From the NCBI GenBank assembly GCA_024742395.1, contig JANSYO010000041.1, forward strand, positions 1 through 40,461: 40,461 nt of DNA, written 5' to 3'. This document shows positions 1 to 8,934 of this stretch, one piece after another (the stretch's first letter is position 1; the number at the start of each line of letters is the position of its first letter). The notes under the pieces were generated by a model. The model searched no databases. It had not been told where the DNA came from and worked only from the letters and a program-made list of their open reading frames with translations. The translations under genes were made by a program, and so were the position numbers. Source of the DNA: Cytophagales bacterium (lineage in GTDB: Bacteria; Bacteroidota; Bacteroidia; Cytophagales; Spirosomataceae).

Positions 1-1641
1 GCCTCTGCCGTCGACAGAGATGTAGATATAACCGTCATCAGCCATGCTTCCATTATATAAATGGTTTCTTCCGGCTCTTATATTGTCTAATGCCGTTTGA
101 CTTGCTGGCTCAGAGTAAACAAAAAATACGGTTGCATATTTTTTTGAAGGATCAAAATTGGTTGGGTAGGCCATCCAACCGTCTATATCAATTCCGCTTT
201 GCGTAGTTACATGAATGAATTCAATATTGGAACTTGCTTTTTTGGCCGGGTCAATTTTTGTGTCAACACTCTCTGAAGGATTAAGAGGTTGATGGTTTGG
301 CAAAGTAATCCATTCAGAAACAGGGAAGGTATAATGGTTATTGAAGCTGTGTTTTGCAAATTTACCATTGTCAGATATGATGTAGCTATGAGTACCTTCC
401 TGATTGGCCGGAGAAACGCGTACTGCATCACCTTTAATACCTACCGGTACTCTGTATAGATACTTCTGCATAGAATTATCAGGAGAAGCAGTGAAATAGA
501 CATTATCAGTTTTCTCATCATACATAATAGGATCAATGATATCATAAGCTCCGTCAGAAACAAGTCTTATGTTTTTACCATCTCTAGAGATACTGTAAAG
601 ATGATTCCAGCCATCCTTTTCACTGATCCATAGAAACTCGCGGCCGTCGTTAATCCATTTCCAACCTGCTGGGTTATCTTCGTTCCAGATAGTTCTTACA
701 TCTACCCATGCTTCATCCTTCTCTTCATAGATGGTCTTGGCTACTCCTGTACTTGCATTGGCATACATGATTTTTGAGACTTGCTGTTTACGGTCCAGTT
801 GCTGTAGCATGATTTGCTCAGATGAATTGGCCGCCCACTCCATTCTTGGAATATAATGTTGCTGTGGATCTCCAGGGATATTCATCCACTTCGTCTTCCC
901 TTTTTTGATATCTACCACCCCAATTCTTGCTGCAGAAGGAGCCTGGCCCACTTTTGGGTATTCAATAGGAATTACTTTCGAGTAAATATCATCGGTATAA
1001 TTTATAATGTCAAAATCCTTAATCCCGGATGCGTCAATTTGCCAGTATGCAATACTTTTACTGTCGGGACTCCATCTGAATCCGTCATAACAGCTAAATT
1101 CTTCTTCGTATGCCCAGTCAAATGTTCCATTGATCAGCCTGGGCTGGCCATCGGTTTCAGTTAACTGTTTAATCTGGCCGCTGGCAATATCCTCAACATA
1201 AATATTTCTGTTACTTACATAGGCCGCCTTTTTGCCATCAGGAGATATTTTTGCAAACATCAAAGAGGCTTCTGGAAGGCTTTTTCCTAATTGAGCAAGT
1301 TTGTCTGTATTCAGGTTTAAAACCCAGTAGTCACCTCGTGTTTCATATCGCCAAACTCTTTGGGCATTGGCAAAGATTAAAAGTTGGTCTTGCTGAGGTG
1401 TAAAATTAAAATTTTTAATATCGAGCCCGACCGTGCTTCCTGTGGGAATAAACTTTTTTGAAGAGATTACTTCTTCAGTGGTTTGCGTAGCCAAATCAAA
1501 TTTAATGATGGCTCCGTTTTGTTCCATGTAATATCCGTTACCGTCTGGAGTCCATTTAGTTCCGGAGCCTGGTTGTGAAAAGCTTAAATGACAAATACAT
1601 AGAAAAAGTGCTGTCAATGAAGCTAGAGGGCGAAAATTCAT
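1..1641 (-). CDS. Dipeptidyl peptidase IV (S9B family), N-terminal 547 residues; 3' end outside window
   Basis: Secreted serine exopeptidase that removes X-Pro/X-Ala dipeptides from peptide N-termini, probably in the periplasm or outside the cell. The frame is open from an ATG at 1641 to the left edge. Residues 1-23 form a signal peptide (MNFRPLASLTALFLCICHLS, then FSQ). The DPPIV N-terminal beta-propeller follows, with the diagnostic substrate-anchoring motif DWAYEEEF at residues 175-182 (Glu179-181) and the following CYDGFRWSPDSK block. The visible part ends in the start of the alpha/beta hydrolase domain (FFVYSEPASQT, then VDGRG at about 543-547). The catalytic Ser/Asp/His should lie further left, outside the window, so activity cannot be confirmed. 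It is divergent from pntAA and shares its intergenic region. Family assignment is firm; the exact substrate is inferred. Confidence 0.9.
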   Translation of the reverse strand, partial: MNFRPLASLTALFLCICHLSFSQPGSGTKWTPDGNGYYMEQNGAIIKFDLATQTTEEVISSKKFIPTGSTVGLDIKNFNFTPQQDQLLIFANAQRVWRYETRGDYWVLNLNTDKLAQLGKSLPEASLMFAKISPDGKKAAYVSNRNIYVEDIASGQIKQLTETDGQPRLINGTFDWAYEEEFSCYDGFRWSPDSKSIAYWQIDASGIKDFDIINYTDDIYSKVIPIEYPKVGQAPSAARIGVVDIKKGKTKWMNIPGDPQQHYIPRMEWAANSSEQIMLQQLDRKQQVSKIMYANASTGVAKTIYEEKDEAWVDVRTIWNEDNPAGWKWINDGREFLWISEKDGWNHLYSISRDGKNIRLVSDGAYDIIDPIMYDEKTDNVYFTASPDNSMQKYLYRVPVGIKGDAVRVSPANQEGTHSYIISDNGKFAKHSFNNHYTFPVSEWITLPNHQPLNPSESVDTKIDPAKKASSNIEFIHVTTQSGIDIDGWMAYPTNFDPSKKYATVFFVYSEPASQTALDNIRAGRNHLYNGSMADDGYIYISVDGRG

Positions 1642-1666
1642 TTATTTCTTAGTTTATTGATTTTGA

Positions 1667-1674
1667 CAAAATTA
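1667..1674 (-). promoter_or_regulatory. Bacteroidota -7 box (TAATTTTG) for the DPP IV gene
   Basis: On the minus strand the sequence reads TAATTTTG, a perfect match to the Bacteroidota -7 consensus TAnnTTTG. It lies 25 bases before the ATG at 1641, giving a predicted leader of about 20 nt. I see no clear TTTG -33 box at the usual 19-21 nt distance. Confidence 0.45.
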
Positions 1675-1712
1675 ATAAAAATGGATGATTTTTAATTTCT
1701 TGTATGCAATCG

Positions 1713-1745
1713 ATTGAAATAATGTCGATAGAATCCATAATTTTG
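1713..1745 (+). promoter_or_regulatory. Promoter of the pnt operon (ATTG -33, 21 nt, TAATTTTG -7)
   Basis: TAATTTTG at 1738-1745 matches TAnnTTTG exactly and is preceded at 21-nt spacing by ATTG at 1713-1716, close to the TTTG -33 consensus. The predicted start of transcription is about 1750, leaving a leader of roughly 22 nt before the pntAA ATG at 1773. Confidence 0.55.
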
Positions 1746-1772
1746 ACCCGTACAAACCACTTTTAAAAATTA

Positions 1773-2900
1773 ATGCAATTAGCAGTTATTAAGGAAACTA
1801 AAGAATTTGAAAGAAGAGTGGCTCTTACCCCGGATGTGATTAAACAGCTGGTTAAGAAAGAGTTTAAAGTTACGGTAGAAAAAGGTGCCGGTCTGTTGTC
1901 TTCTTTCTCTGATGAGGATTATTTAGCCGTTGGTGCTACTATTTCTCCTGATCTTAAAACGGCCTGTCAGGCTGAGGTCATAATGAAGGTGAATTCCTTC
2001 ACGGTAGAGGAGGTTAGTTTAATGAAAGAAGGGGCAATTTGCCTTTCTTTTATGTATGCCTATACCATTCCTGAGGTTTTGGATGCCATGAATAAGAAGA
2101 AGATCACTTCTTTCTCAATGGATGCCGTTCCAAGGATTTCCAGAGCTCAAAAAATGGATGCTCTGAGCTCTCAAGCCAACCTCGCGGGTTACAAAACGGT
2201 GCTTTTAGGAGCAAATGCTCTGGGGAAGATTTTTCCGCTGATGATGACCGCCGCAGGCACCATTACTCCTTCAAAGGTTCTGATTTTTGGAGCAGGGGTA
2301 GCGGGTCTTCAGGCCATTGCTACAGCCAAAAGACTTGGGGCCATTGTAGAAGTAACTGATGTCAGACCTGAAACTAAAGAGCAGGTAGAATCATTAGGTG
2401 GGCGTTTCTTGACAGTAGAGGGTGCCGAAGATGTGAAAGTAGAAGGCGGCTATGCCAAAGAGGTTTCTGCTGAATTTTTACAGAAACAAAAAGAACTGAT
2501 ACAGGAAAAAATCAAAGATGCAGATTTGGTAATAACTACGGCATTGGTGATTGGTAAAAAGGCCCCGGTTTTAGTGTCAGAAGAAATGGTCAAAAGCATG
2601 AAGGCAGGTTCTGTCATAGTGGATATGGCCGTAGAATCTGGTGGGAACTGTGCACTTTCTGAAAGAAATCAAACAGTGGTAAAGCACAATGTAACCATCA
2701 TTGGAGAGTCTAATTTACCTTCTCTTTTACCGGTCAATGCCAGTCAATTGTACGCCACCAATATCAGTACACTTTTACTCCATCTGGCAGACAAAGACGG
2801 CTTTAAATGGGAGATGGATGAGGAAATAACCAAAGGTTCATTAATTACTCACGAAGGCAAAACTGTTCACGAGTTTACGCTTAGTATTCTCGCTAAATAA
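1773..2900 (+). CDS. pntAA: NAD(P) transhydrogenase subunit alpha part 1 (PntAA, domain I)
   Basis: The NAD(H)-binding soluble domain I of the proton-translocating transhydrogenase, which moves hydride between NAD(H) and NADP(H) coupled to proton flow across the inner membrane. The 375-residue product has the alanine dehydrogenase/PNT N-terminal fold (MQLAVIKETKEFERRVALTP), the conserved RAQKMDALSSQANLAGYK segment of the family (about residues 130-147), and a Rossmann motif GAGVAGLQAIATAKRLGA near residue 170 followed by the acidic TDVRPE that favours NAD. It lacks membrane helices: the alpha subunit is split, as in many bacteria, with the membrane part encoded by the next gene 78 nt downstream. 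First gene of a three-gene operon that ends in a strong hairpin terminator. Confidence 0.95.
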   Translation: MQLAVIKETKEFERRVALTPDVIKQLVKKEFKVTVEKGAGLLSSFSDEDYLAVGATISPDLKTACQAEVIMKVNSFTVEEVSLMKEGAICLSFMYAYTIPEVLDAMNKKKITSFSMDAVPRISRAQKMDALSSQANLAGYKTVLLGANALGKIFPLMMTAAGTITPSKVLIFGAGVAGLQAIATAKRLGAIVEVTDVRPETKEQVESLGGRFLTVEGAEDVKVEGGYAKEVSAEFLQKQKELIQEKIKDADLVITTALVIGKKAPVLVSEEMVKSMKAGSVIVDMAVESGGNCALSERNQTVVKHNVTIIGESNLPSLLPVNASQLYATNISTLLLHLADKDGFKWEMDEEITKGSLITHEGKTVHEFTLSILAK

Positions 2901-2978
2901 TAATCTGGAATGGTGATAAACATCTGAGTTTATCTCATTTTCTGTCACCTAAACTTTAACCCATAAAAGAAAAAAACT

Positions 2979-3266
2979 ATGTCCTTAGAATCTTTAATCA
3001 TATTACTCTATGTACTGGTGCTGGCCAGCTATCTTGGTTTTGAACTGATCGCAAAAGTTCCACCTACACTGCATACACCTCTAATGTCAGGCTCAAACGC
3101 CATTTCAGGTATCACCATTGTAGGGGCAATTCTGGCATGTAATGAGCTAGGTTATGGCACTGTAAGCAAATGGCTAGGTATGCTGGCTTTGGTTCTTGCT
3201 ACTATTAATGTGGTAGGGGGATACAGCGTAACTGACCGTATGCTGAAGATGTTCAGGAAAAAGTAG
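2979..3266 (+). CDS. pntAB: NAD(P) transhydrogenase subunit alpha part 2 (PntAB, membrane)
   Basis: A 95-residue membrane protein with three hydrophobic helices (about residues 5-23, 42-56 and 63-84). It corresponds to the C-terminal membrane part of an undivided PntA and contributes helices to domain II, the proton channel. The signature THTPLMSGSNAISGI-like block (here LHTPLMSGSNAISGITIVGA) is clear. It sits between pntAA and pntB with 78-nt gaps on both sides, the usual order for the three-gene form. Confidence 0.93.
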   Translation: MSLESLIILLYVLVLASYLGFELIAKVPPTLHTPLMSGSNAISGITIVGAILACNELGYGTVSKWLGMLALVLATINVVGGYSVTDRMLKMFRKK

Positions 3267-3344
3267 AAGATGAGAGCCTCGGCAAGAGAACTATATCTGA
3301 CCAGGCAAACTCAAAATCATAACAATTAAGAGAAATATAAAGAA

Positions 3345-4730
3345 ATGAATATAGCAATACAATTTGCCTACTTGATTGCCTCGGTACTTTTTATTATCGG
3401 GATCAAGAAAATGAATAAAACCAAGGAAGCCAGATCTGGAAACCAGTTGTCTTCTTTAGGTATGCTTATCGCCATTTTGGCTACAGTGGTGCAGGTGCAG
3501 AGCATATCGCTCGTTGAGATTTTAATATGTATCGTCATTGGTTCAGCCATTGGATTGTATATAGCCTTTAAGGTAGAAATGACACAAATGCCTGAAATGG
3601 TTGCCTTGTTCAATGGTTTCGGGGGTTTAGCTTCATTGGCTGTGGCCTTATCAGATTATTGGTTAAAAACCCAGGAACTTGGCGAGTCGGTTGACCCCAT
3701 AATTGGTACCTCGGCGGCTTTGAGTATTTTTATCGGTGGTTTAACCTTTACAGGATCTATCATAGCTTTTCTTAAACTGAATGGTAAGATTTCAGGTAAA
3801 CCAATCATGTACGGTGGTCAACATATGGTTAATCTGGTATTACTAATTGCCGCAGTAGTGGCTGCAGTAGTTGGCCTTTTAAATCAGGCAGACCCCATTT
3901 ACATTTTAGCACTGGTAGCCATTGCCTTGATCCTCGGGATTCTTACCGTGATTCCTATTGGTGGAGCCGATATGCCTGTGGTTATCTCCCTATTAAACTC
4001 TTATTCAGGAATGGCAGCCTGTACTACAGGTTTCGTTCTTAATAATAATGTTTTGATAGTATCTGGTGCATTAGTAGGTGCTTCAGGAATAATACTGACG
4101 CAGATCATGTGTAAAGCGATGAACAGATCACTGATTAATGTTCTTCTGGGAGGATTTGGTCAGACGGCATCGGCTACCGCTGCAGATGGGGAAGAGATGA
4201 TTGTGAAAGAAGTGGGAGTAGAAGAGGCTGCAATGTTATTTGATGCGGCAACTTCTGTTATTGTAGTGCCAGGTTATGGTATGGCGGTGGCTCAGGCACA
4301 GCACGTAATCAGAGAGCTTTCAGAGCAATGCGAAAAAAGAGGCATTGATTTTCGTTTTGCTATTCACCCGGTAGCCGGAAGAATGCCGGGACATATGAAT
4401 GTTCTGTTGGCCGAGGCCAATATCTCTTATGATAAACTCATAGAGATGGAGCAAATCAACGACGACTTCTCAAATACAGATCTTGTCTTTGTGGTAGGTG
4501 CCAATGACGTAGTGAATCCGGCGGCAAGAAACAATCCTCAAAGCCCTATTTATGGAATGCCAATCTTAAATGCCGATAAAGCAAGAACTGTCATCGTTTC
4601 TAAACGAAGCATGGGGAAAGGCTATGCCGGTATTGAGAATGAGCTTTTCGGTTATGACAACTGTCTGATGCTTTTTGGTGATGCCAAGCAGAGTATTACC
4701 AAAGTAGTGACGGAGATGAAGGAGATGTGA
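3345..4730 (+). CDS. pntB: NAD(P) transhydrogenase subunit beta (PntB, domains II and III)
   Basis: The 461-residue beta subunit carries the rest of the membrane domain II (roughly residues 1-270, several hydrophobic helices) and the NADP(H)-binding domain III at the C-terminus. Diagnostic motifs are visible: VPGYGMAVAQAQHVIREL (NADP-binding loop), FAIHPVAGRMPGHMNVLLAEA, VVGANDVVNPAARNNP and the VSKRSMGKGYAGIENELF segment that grips the NADP phosphate. Together with PntAA and PntAB it should form the complete enzyme supplying NADPH from NADH and the proton gradient. Length and motifs are intact. Confidence 0.96.
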   Translation: MNIAIQFAYLIASVLFIIGIKKMNKTKEARSGNQLSSLGMLIAILATVVQVQSISLVEILICIVIGSAIGLYIAFKVEMTQMPEMVALFNGFGGLASLAVALSDYWLKTQELGESVDPIIGTSAALSIFIGGLTFTGSIIAFLKLNGKISGKPIMYGGQHMVNLVLLIAAVVAAVVGLLNQADPIYILALVAIALILGILTVIPIGGADMPVVISLLNSYSGMAACTTGFVLNNNVLIVSGALVGASGIILTQIMCKAMNRSLINVLLGGFGQTASATAADGEEMIVKEVGVEEAAMLFDAATSVIVVPGYGMAVAQAQHVIRELSEQCEKRGIDFRFAIHPVAGRMPGHMNVLLAEANISYDKLIEMEQINDDFSNTDLVFVVGANDVVNPAARNNPQSPIYGMPILNADKARTVIVSKRSMGKGYAGIENELFGYDNCLMLFGDAKQSITKVVTEMKEM

Positions 4731-4757
4731 GTTTTTGATGGAGATGAGGCTTTGTTT

Positions 4758-4827
4758 AAGACATGAGACACAAGACTTAAGACAAGAGACTCAAGACTCT
4801 AGACTAAAGGCAAGAGGTATGAGACTT
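4758..4827. repeat. Degenerate heptanucleotide tandem repeat, 10 units of (A/G)AGACNN
   Basis: Ten consecutive 7-bp units can be read without gaps: AAGACAT, GAGACAC, AAGACTT, AAGACAA, GAGACTC, AAGACTC, TAGACTA, AAGGCAA, GAGGTAT, GAGACTT. Positions 2 and 3 (AG) are invariant, and eight of the ten units have AGAC. The array lies between the pntB stop and the pnt terminator. Function unknown; slippage-generated repeat is the simplest explanation. Confidence 0.8.
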
Positions 4828-4871
4828 GTTATTTGTTTCTGGCCTTTTCCTTATTTGTAAATAATTAATGA

Positions 4872-4907
4872 GTAGCCTGCCTCTTTCGGGGTAGGCTACT
4901 TTTGTTT
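4872..4907 (+). terminator. Intrinsic terminator of the pnt operon
   Basis: A 10-bp stem (GTAGCCTGCC at 4872-4881 with GGTAGGCTAC at 4890-4899, one G-T pair) with an 8-nt loop is followed by TTTTGTTTTG. It lies 141 nt after the pntB stop, beyond the heptamer repeat. Confidence 0.8.
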
Positions 4908-5006
4908 TGATAATGAGTCTATGTGATAGCGAAAGGAACCTGTTCGTTACTTTAATAGTTTAAGGTCATATCAAGTGTAAGTTTGCTTAAAGACAAATCA
5001 ATATCT

Positions 5007-5609
5007 ATGAAAATTGCCCTGCTTATTATTGTTTCCATTGCTGCTATCGTAGCTGTATTAAATATTAAAACCATTAAAAATCTTCTCTCAAATAAAAAAG
5101 AAATTAATGTTAAGCCTGCTTCAGTAGCGGTTAAGGGTTCTTTGTATGATTTTAAAGTGGAAACCTTGACAGGCCAGGAAGTGGATCTGGCTCAATACAA
5201 AGGCAAAAAGGTTGTTATTTTAAACACAGCCTCTAAATGCGGATATACGCCACAGTATGCAGACTGGCAAAAATTTCATGAGCAGCATGGAAAAGATATC
5301 GTGGTCTTAGGTTTTCCGGCCAATAATTTTGGTTCTCAGGAGCCTGGTTCTGACGAAGATATTGCTACCTTCTGTGAGGTGAATTATGGTGTAACATTCC
5401 AGATGTTCTCTAAGGTAGATGTAATCGGAGATAATCAGCATCCTCTTTTTCAATGGCTAAGTAAGAAGGAATTAAACGGCTGGAATGATAAAGCTCCTAC
5501 CTGGAACTTCTGCAAATATGTAGTAGATGAAAATGGTCAGGTAACACACTTCTTTGCTTCAGGAATTAAGCCTGATAATGAAGAGTTTAAGGCTGCGGTG
5601 GGTATTTAA
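5007..5609 (+). CDS. Membrane-anchored Cys-type glutathione/thioredoxin peroxidase (GPx family)
   Basis: Reduces hydroperoxides. The 200-residue form starting at ATG 5007 is preferred because it begins directly with an uncleaved-looking hydrophobic anchor (residues 1-20, MKIALLIIVSIAAIVAVLNI); a TTG at 4983 would add eight residues. The GPx domain (about 45-200) has the peroxidatic Cys78 in NTASKCGYTPQY, Gln111 in FGSQEPG, Trp166-Asn167 in APTWNF, and Cys123 in TFCEVNYGV. Cys123 sits at the position of the resolving Cys of thioredoxin-dependent GPx enzymes, so thioredoxin rather than glutathione is the likelier reductant (inference). The usual FPCNQFG is FPANNFG here. The N-terminal anchor suggests the enzyme faces the periplasm. 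It ends in a 4-nt overlap with the convergent next gene. Confidence 0.88.
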   Translation: MKIALLIIVSIAAIVAVLNIKTIKNLLSNKKEINVKPASVAVKGSLYDFKVETLTGQEVDLAQYKGKKVVILNTASKCGYTPQYADWQKFHEQHGKDIVVLGFPANNFGSQEPGSDEDIATFCEVNYGVTFQMFSKVDVIGDNQHPLFQWLSKKELNGWNDKAPTWNFCKYVVDENGQVTHFFASGIKPDNEEFKAAVGI

Positions 5610-8600
5610 TTGTGAATAATTATCCTCTGTCTGTAAATCTGTGATCCAAGGAAATACTCAATAAAGTATATGCCATTAGGAATGCCATCAAGTGCAAACT
5701 TGGTGGCTGTTTGTCTTTTGCCATTTTCGTCAAATCCTATAAGTATGCTGCTATTAGGTTGTGCATTGATAGTAGTTAGGTATTTGCCCAATAAATCATA
5801 AACACTGATCAGATAGGCAGAGTTTTCATTAACCGATACCACCGAAATCTCTTTTTGGGCAGGATTTGGAAATACTTTAGAGCGTGTTGCCATTAAACAA
5901 TTGTCTCTGAAGTTTAAACGGGCGTAATAAGTTTCATGAACTTCATTGTATTTCTGGTTTCCTGGTTCTTTCACACTTATAGCAAAGTCAATCCCATCGC
6001 CGAGGTAACTTAAATTGAATCGTTGAGGAAGTTCTCTCCATTTTGGATTTAAGTAAATGCTATCTTTTTTTAACAAGAAAAATTCTTCTGCCAGGTAAAA
6101 GTAATTAGTATTGGGCTCTAGGTCAGGTACTAAGCCGGAGCTTAGGCTTACTGGTATTCTGGCAGGAAAAGAGGAAGGGCATAAGACCAATGGAGAATTT
6201 GCGGTGCCTATGGGTAAATTTTTATATGACATCTCTTGATTTTGCCTAAATACCGGGTACTCATAGACTTTTTTCTTTGGATAGATCCCGGCAGCCTTTG
6301 CAGAAAATTCAAACTTTATATTACCTGCTACATCACTAGAGAAAAGAACTCCGTTTTCTAAATATCCACCTTCTCCGGAGACTATGAGCTCAAATTTTGA
6401 GGTATCATAGGTTATTTTTATTGGGAAACTCCCAAAGCCTGCTCTTAGGGAAGTATCGGCTGGATAAAAAACAATGTTTTCAGTCGGTAACTCACTATTG
6501 TCAATTTGAAATTCCTTTAGAACATCCTGACCGCCTTTAGTTGAGTTTGCTTTTAGAATGGCACGGCCATTATCTCCTGTAAAGTAAATTCTATTGCCTT
6601 TTACGGAAATAAGATTATTTGGGCCTCGGTAGTCTACAGGACTGGCTGGCGGAACAGAAAGTGTAGCCTCAGAACCATCAGATGTGAAAACCTCTACGGG
6701 GTATCCATTGGCCATTAGGCTATCAGATAGCTTAATAACCTGAGGGACGTTTCTAAATTCCATCCAGAAATTATTGTCTACTGCAAATCGATAAATCTCA
6801 TTATTATATGAGGTAAGTATAGAATGATCGGAGAAAATAGCGGTTTTTTTGTCGTTTAATTTAGTGTCGAAGGGTGAAGAGAAATAAGAAGTCCCCAGAT
6901 TACCTTTTACAATAAAAGTGCTGTCAACTTCTAAATTGGCACCTAATCTGTTCTGACCCTCCAGAACTAGAGAGTCTCGTTCTACGGAATAAAAATATCG
7001 GTACAGGTAGTTATAAATATCTGTAGAATCTACTTTTTTAGGAGTATCGTCATTTATATTCCAGATATATACACTGCCATTACACGAATAACTACAAACA
7101 GCATCAATTAGAATCATCACCTCTCCAAATTTTCGCATTCTATAAATGTTTCCGCTGTAACCAGAGGCGGTACTTTTGTGCAGTTCGTTAAATGAATAGT
7201 CTATGCTACCATCAGCATAATATCTTTTACCTTGGTTGTAAATTCTGCCATCAGGCAGAGGTATAATTTCATCGGTAATCGGCGGTCCTTCCCAATGAAA
7301 ATTGCTATCTATACTGTTATTGAAATGAGTTCTCTTTAAGATGTTGGTTCCTTCTAATGTGTAGTAATGTTTATTAATCGTGTCTGTCTGAATAACCTGT
7401 CCAGGCAGACTGACTTCAATGCTACTATTTTCCTCCGTTATTTTGGTTTTATTATTGTCTAAATCTTGAAGAAGAACGCTGTTATCAGCTAGCAAATAAT
7501 GGTTCTTTAAATTTCCTTTACTCCGATATACCTCTTTTAAATTTTGGTATTTAATATAGGTTCTTGATGCGTTGAAAGGGTTTTTGTAAGCCAGCCAGAA
7601 ATCATCATTTTTCAGAACATCTACCCAGACTACAGCTGGATCATATTCAACGGTCTTAACGGGTAAACTGAATTCTGAATCTGAAAGCGTATTCAGGTCA
7701 ATTACTCTGTTTTCTTTTGAGTAAACTTGATAATGAAGACCATGTATACTTTCAAATAGACTGCTAAATCCAGTGTTTTCATATGTTAAAACAGCTGATA
7801 GCCCATCCTCTTTAAAGTGGTATAGCGTAAAATTTTCTGGGTTTAGTCTACCACCGTAAACGTATACATTCTTTGCGTTTTCTACAGGTAGAAAATCATA
7901 ATTTGAATTAGGGTCTTCATTTATGAGTGGGAGCGAAATGCCTTTTCTTGACTGTTTACCTTCAAAGTCATAACTTAAAAGCTGAATGCTAATGGTCGGG
8001 ATATGACTTTTTGCGATAACATGAATTTGATTGTTGATGATCCTGGCACTTAAACTTACTGGAAATTGCCCAAACTGGGCATCCTTTACTTCAAAGACAA
8101 GATGTTTTTTCTTTAAAGGTTCACCAATAGGTGCCTTATAAAACTCAAAGCTGTTTGTGTTATCAACTTTTGGAGATTTGGCGGCTAGAATATACTTATA
8201 CCCCAGAGAGTCCAGTACTACCTGATGTACGTTGAATTGAAAGTCTGAAAAGTCGGCTTCTTTAAAACTGTTTTTTGAAAACTGCTCAAGTAGTCTGCCT
8301 TCAAGATTAAAAATCAGATAATTGAAATCGATATCGATGGCTAATATATAATAATTTTCTACCGAGATGTTTCTCAGATACTTATAGGTCTGAAGTTTTA
8401 TGTGTCTTTTCTCAAAGTCATTTATGGAAATATGTATGAGAGGATCTGAAGATGAACTTGGGTAAGGTTTGTCAGAATAGATAAAGCCATCCTTAGACAA
8501 ACTGTTTTTGATATAATACTGATGGGGAAGCTCTAAAAGTATGGAGCCATCTTCGCTTATAAGTGCTAATGCCGGGGTTGGACTAAGATCAAAACTTTCC

Positions 8601-8845
8601 GGTATTTTATTGATGTATGCCAGGTTAAGTTTATTCACCGAGCCCAGGAATTGTACTAACTCATATTCGGGATATTGAAGGCTTGCCGTTTGAAAATGAA
8701 AGGTAGTATCGGGGGCATAAACTTGAGCTTTACTATTTACAGTTAAAAGCATAATGCCTAGCAAGAACAGTGCTTTTCGTAAATTATTGATAGGCAGTAT
8801 ATTAATTCTTGGTAAGCAAAGTGAAGAGGCGTAATGTTGTTCCAA
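5606..8845 (-). CDS. Large secreted T9SS cargo protein, function unknown (1,079 residues)
   Basis: I do not recognise a catalytic domain. An N-terminal hydrophobic segment (ALFLLGIMLLTVNSKAQ, about residues 26-42) looks like a signal peptide. The body is rich in beta-strand-like, aromatic and Asn/Ser-rich sequence with repeated 'value/label' style segments that could form a beta-propeller, but no repeat is clear enough to count. The last ~85 residues are a T9SS type A sorting domain: VFPNPAQKEISVVSVN, then YDLLGKYL, ending GIYFIEYFLGSQIYRQRIIIHN. This predicts export through the outer membrane and surface attachment or release. The start is uncertain: the frame opens at a TTG (8845) and has no ATG before the signal peptide. 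It converges on the GPx gene with a 4-nt stop overlap. Confidence 0.75.
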   Translation of the reverse strand: MEQHYASSLCLPRINILPINNLRKALFLLGIMLLTVNSKAQVYAPDTTFHFQTASLQYPEYELVQFLGSVNKLNLAYINKIPESFDLSPTPALALISEDGSILLELPHQYYIKNSLSKDGFIYSDKPYPSSSSDPLIHISINDFEKRHIKLQTYKYLRNISVENYYILAIDIDFNYLIFNLEGRLLEQFSKNSFKEADFSDFQFNVHQVVLDSLGYKYILAAKSPKVDNTNSFEFYKAPIGEPLKKKHLVFEVKDAQFGQFPVSLSARIINNQIHVIAKSHIPTISIQLLSYDFEGKQSRKGISLPLINEDPNSNYDFLPVENAKNVYVYGGRLNPENFTLYHFKEDGLSAVLTYENTGFSSLFESIHGLHYQVYSKENRVIDLNTLSDSEFSLPVKTVEYDPAVVWVDVLKNDDFWLAYKNPFNASRTYIKYQNLKEVYRSKGNLKNHYLLADNSVLLQDLDNNKTKITEENSSIEVSLPGQVIQTDTINKHYYTLEGTNILKRTHFNNSIDSNFHWEGPPITDEIIPLPDGRIYNQGKRYYADGSIDYSFNELHKSTASGYSGNIYRMRKFGEVMILIDAVCSYSCNGSVYIWNINDDTPKKVDSTDIYNYLYRYFYSVERDSLVLEGQNRLGANLEVDSTFIVKGNLGTSYFSSPFDTKLNDKKTAIFSDHSILTSYNNEIYRFAVDNNFWMEFRNVPQVIKLSDSLMANGYPVEVFTSDGSEATLSVPPASPVDYRGPNNLISVKGNRIYFTGDNGRAILKANSTKGGQDVLKEFQIDNSELPTENIVFYPADTSLRAGFGSFPIKITYDTSKFELIVSGEGGYLENGVLFSSDVAGNIKFEFSAKAAGIYPKKKVYEYPVFRQNQEMSYKNLPIGTANSPLVLCPSSFPARIPVSLSSGLVPDLEPNTNYFYLAEEFFLLKKDSIYLNPKWRELPQRFNLSYLGDGIDFAISVKEPGNQKYNEVHETYYARLNFRDNCLMATRSKVFPNPAQKEISVVSVNENSAYLISVYDLLGKYLTTINAQPNSSILIGFDENGKRQTATKFALDGIPNGIYFIEYFLGSQIYRQRIIIHN

Positions 8846-8905
8846 TGGCTAATGTGAATTTAGAACTGTTTTTGCATATTAAGCAGAACGCTATCGTTAA
8901 GCTCT

Positions 8906-8913
8906 TATTTTTG
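8906..8913 (+). promoter_or_regulatory. -7 box (TATTTTTG) for menA
   Basis: A perfect TAnnTTTG match 21 nt upstream of the ATG at 8935. It predicts a transcription start near 8920. That argues for the start at 8935 rather than the upstream in-frame TTG at 8809, which lies before this box. No convincing -33 box. Confidence 0.5.
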
Positions 8914-8934
8914 CAGAAAAAGAACTTATTTTTT

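Noticed and set aside
856-1164. Open frame on the plus strand inside the DPP IV gene, and similar open frames opposite recQ, dnaX, the kinase and other genes
   Set aside because: Shadow frames of well-supported genes on the other strand, with no recognisable protein features.
8809-8934. N-terminal 42-residue extension of MenA from TTG 8809
   Set aside because: It precedes the -7 box at 8906-8913, overlaps the divergent gene and is not like the family N-terminus; ATG 8935 fits.
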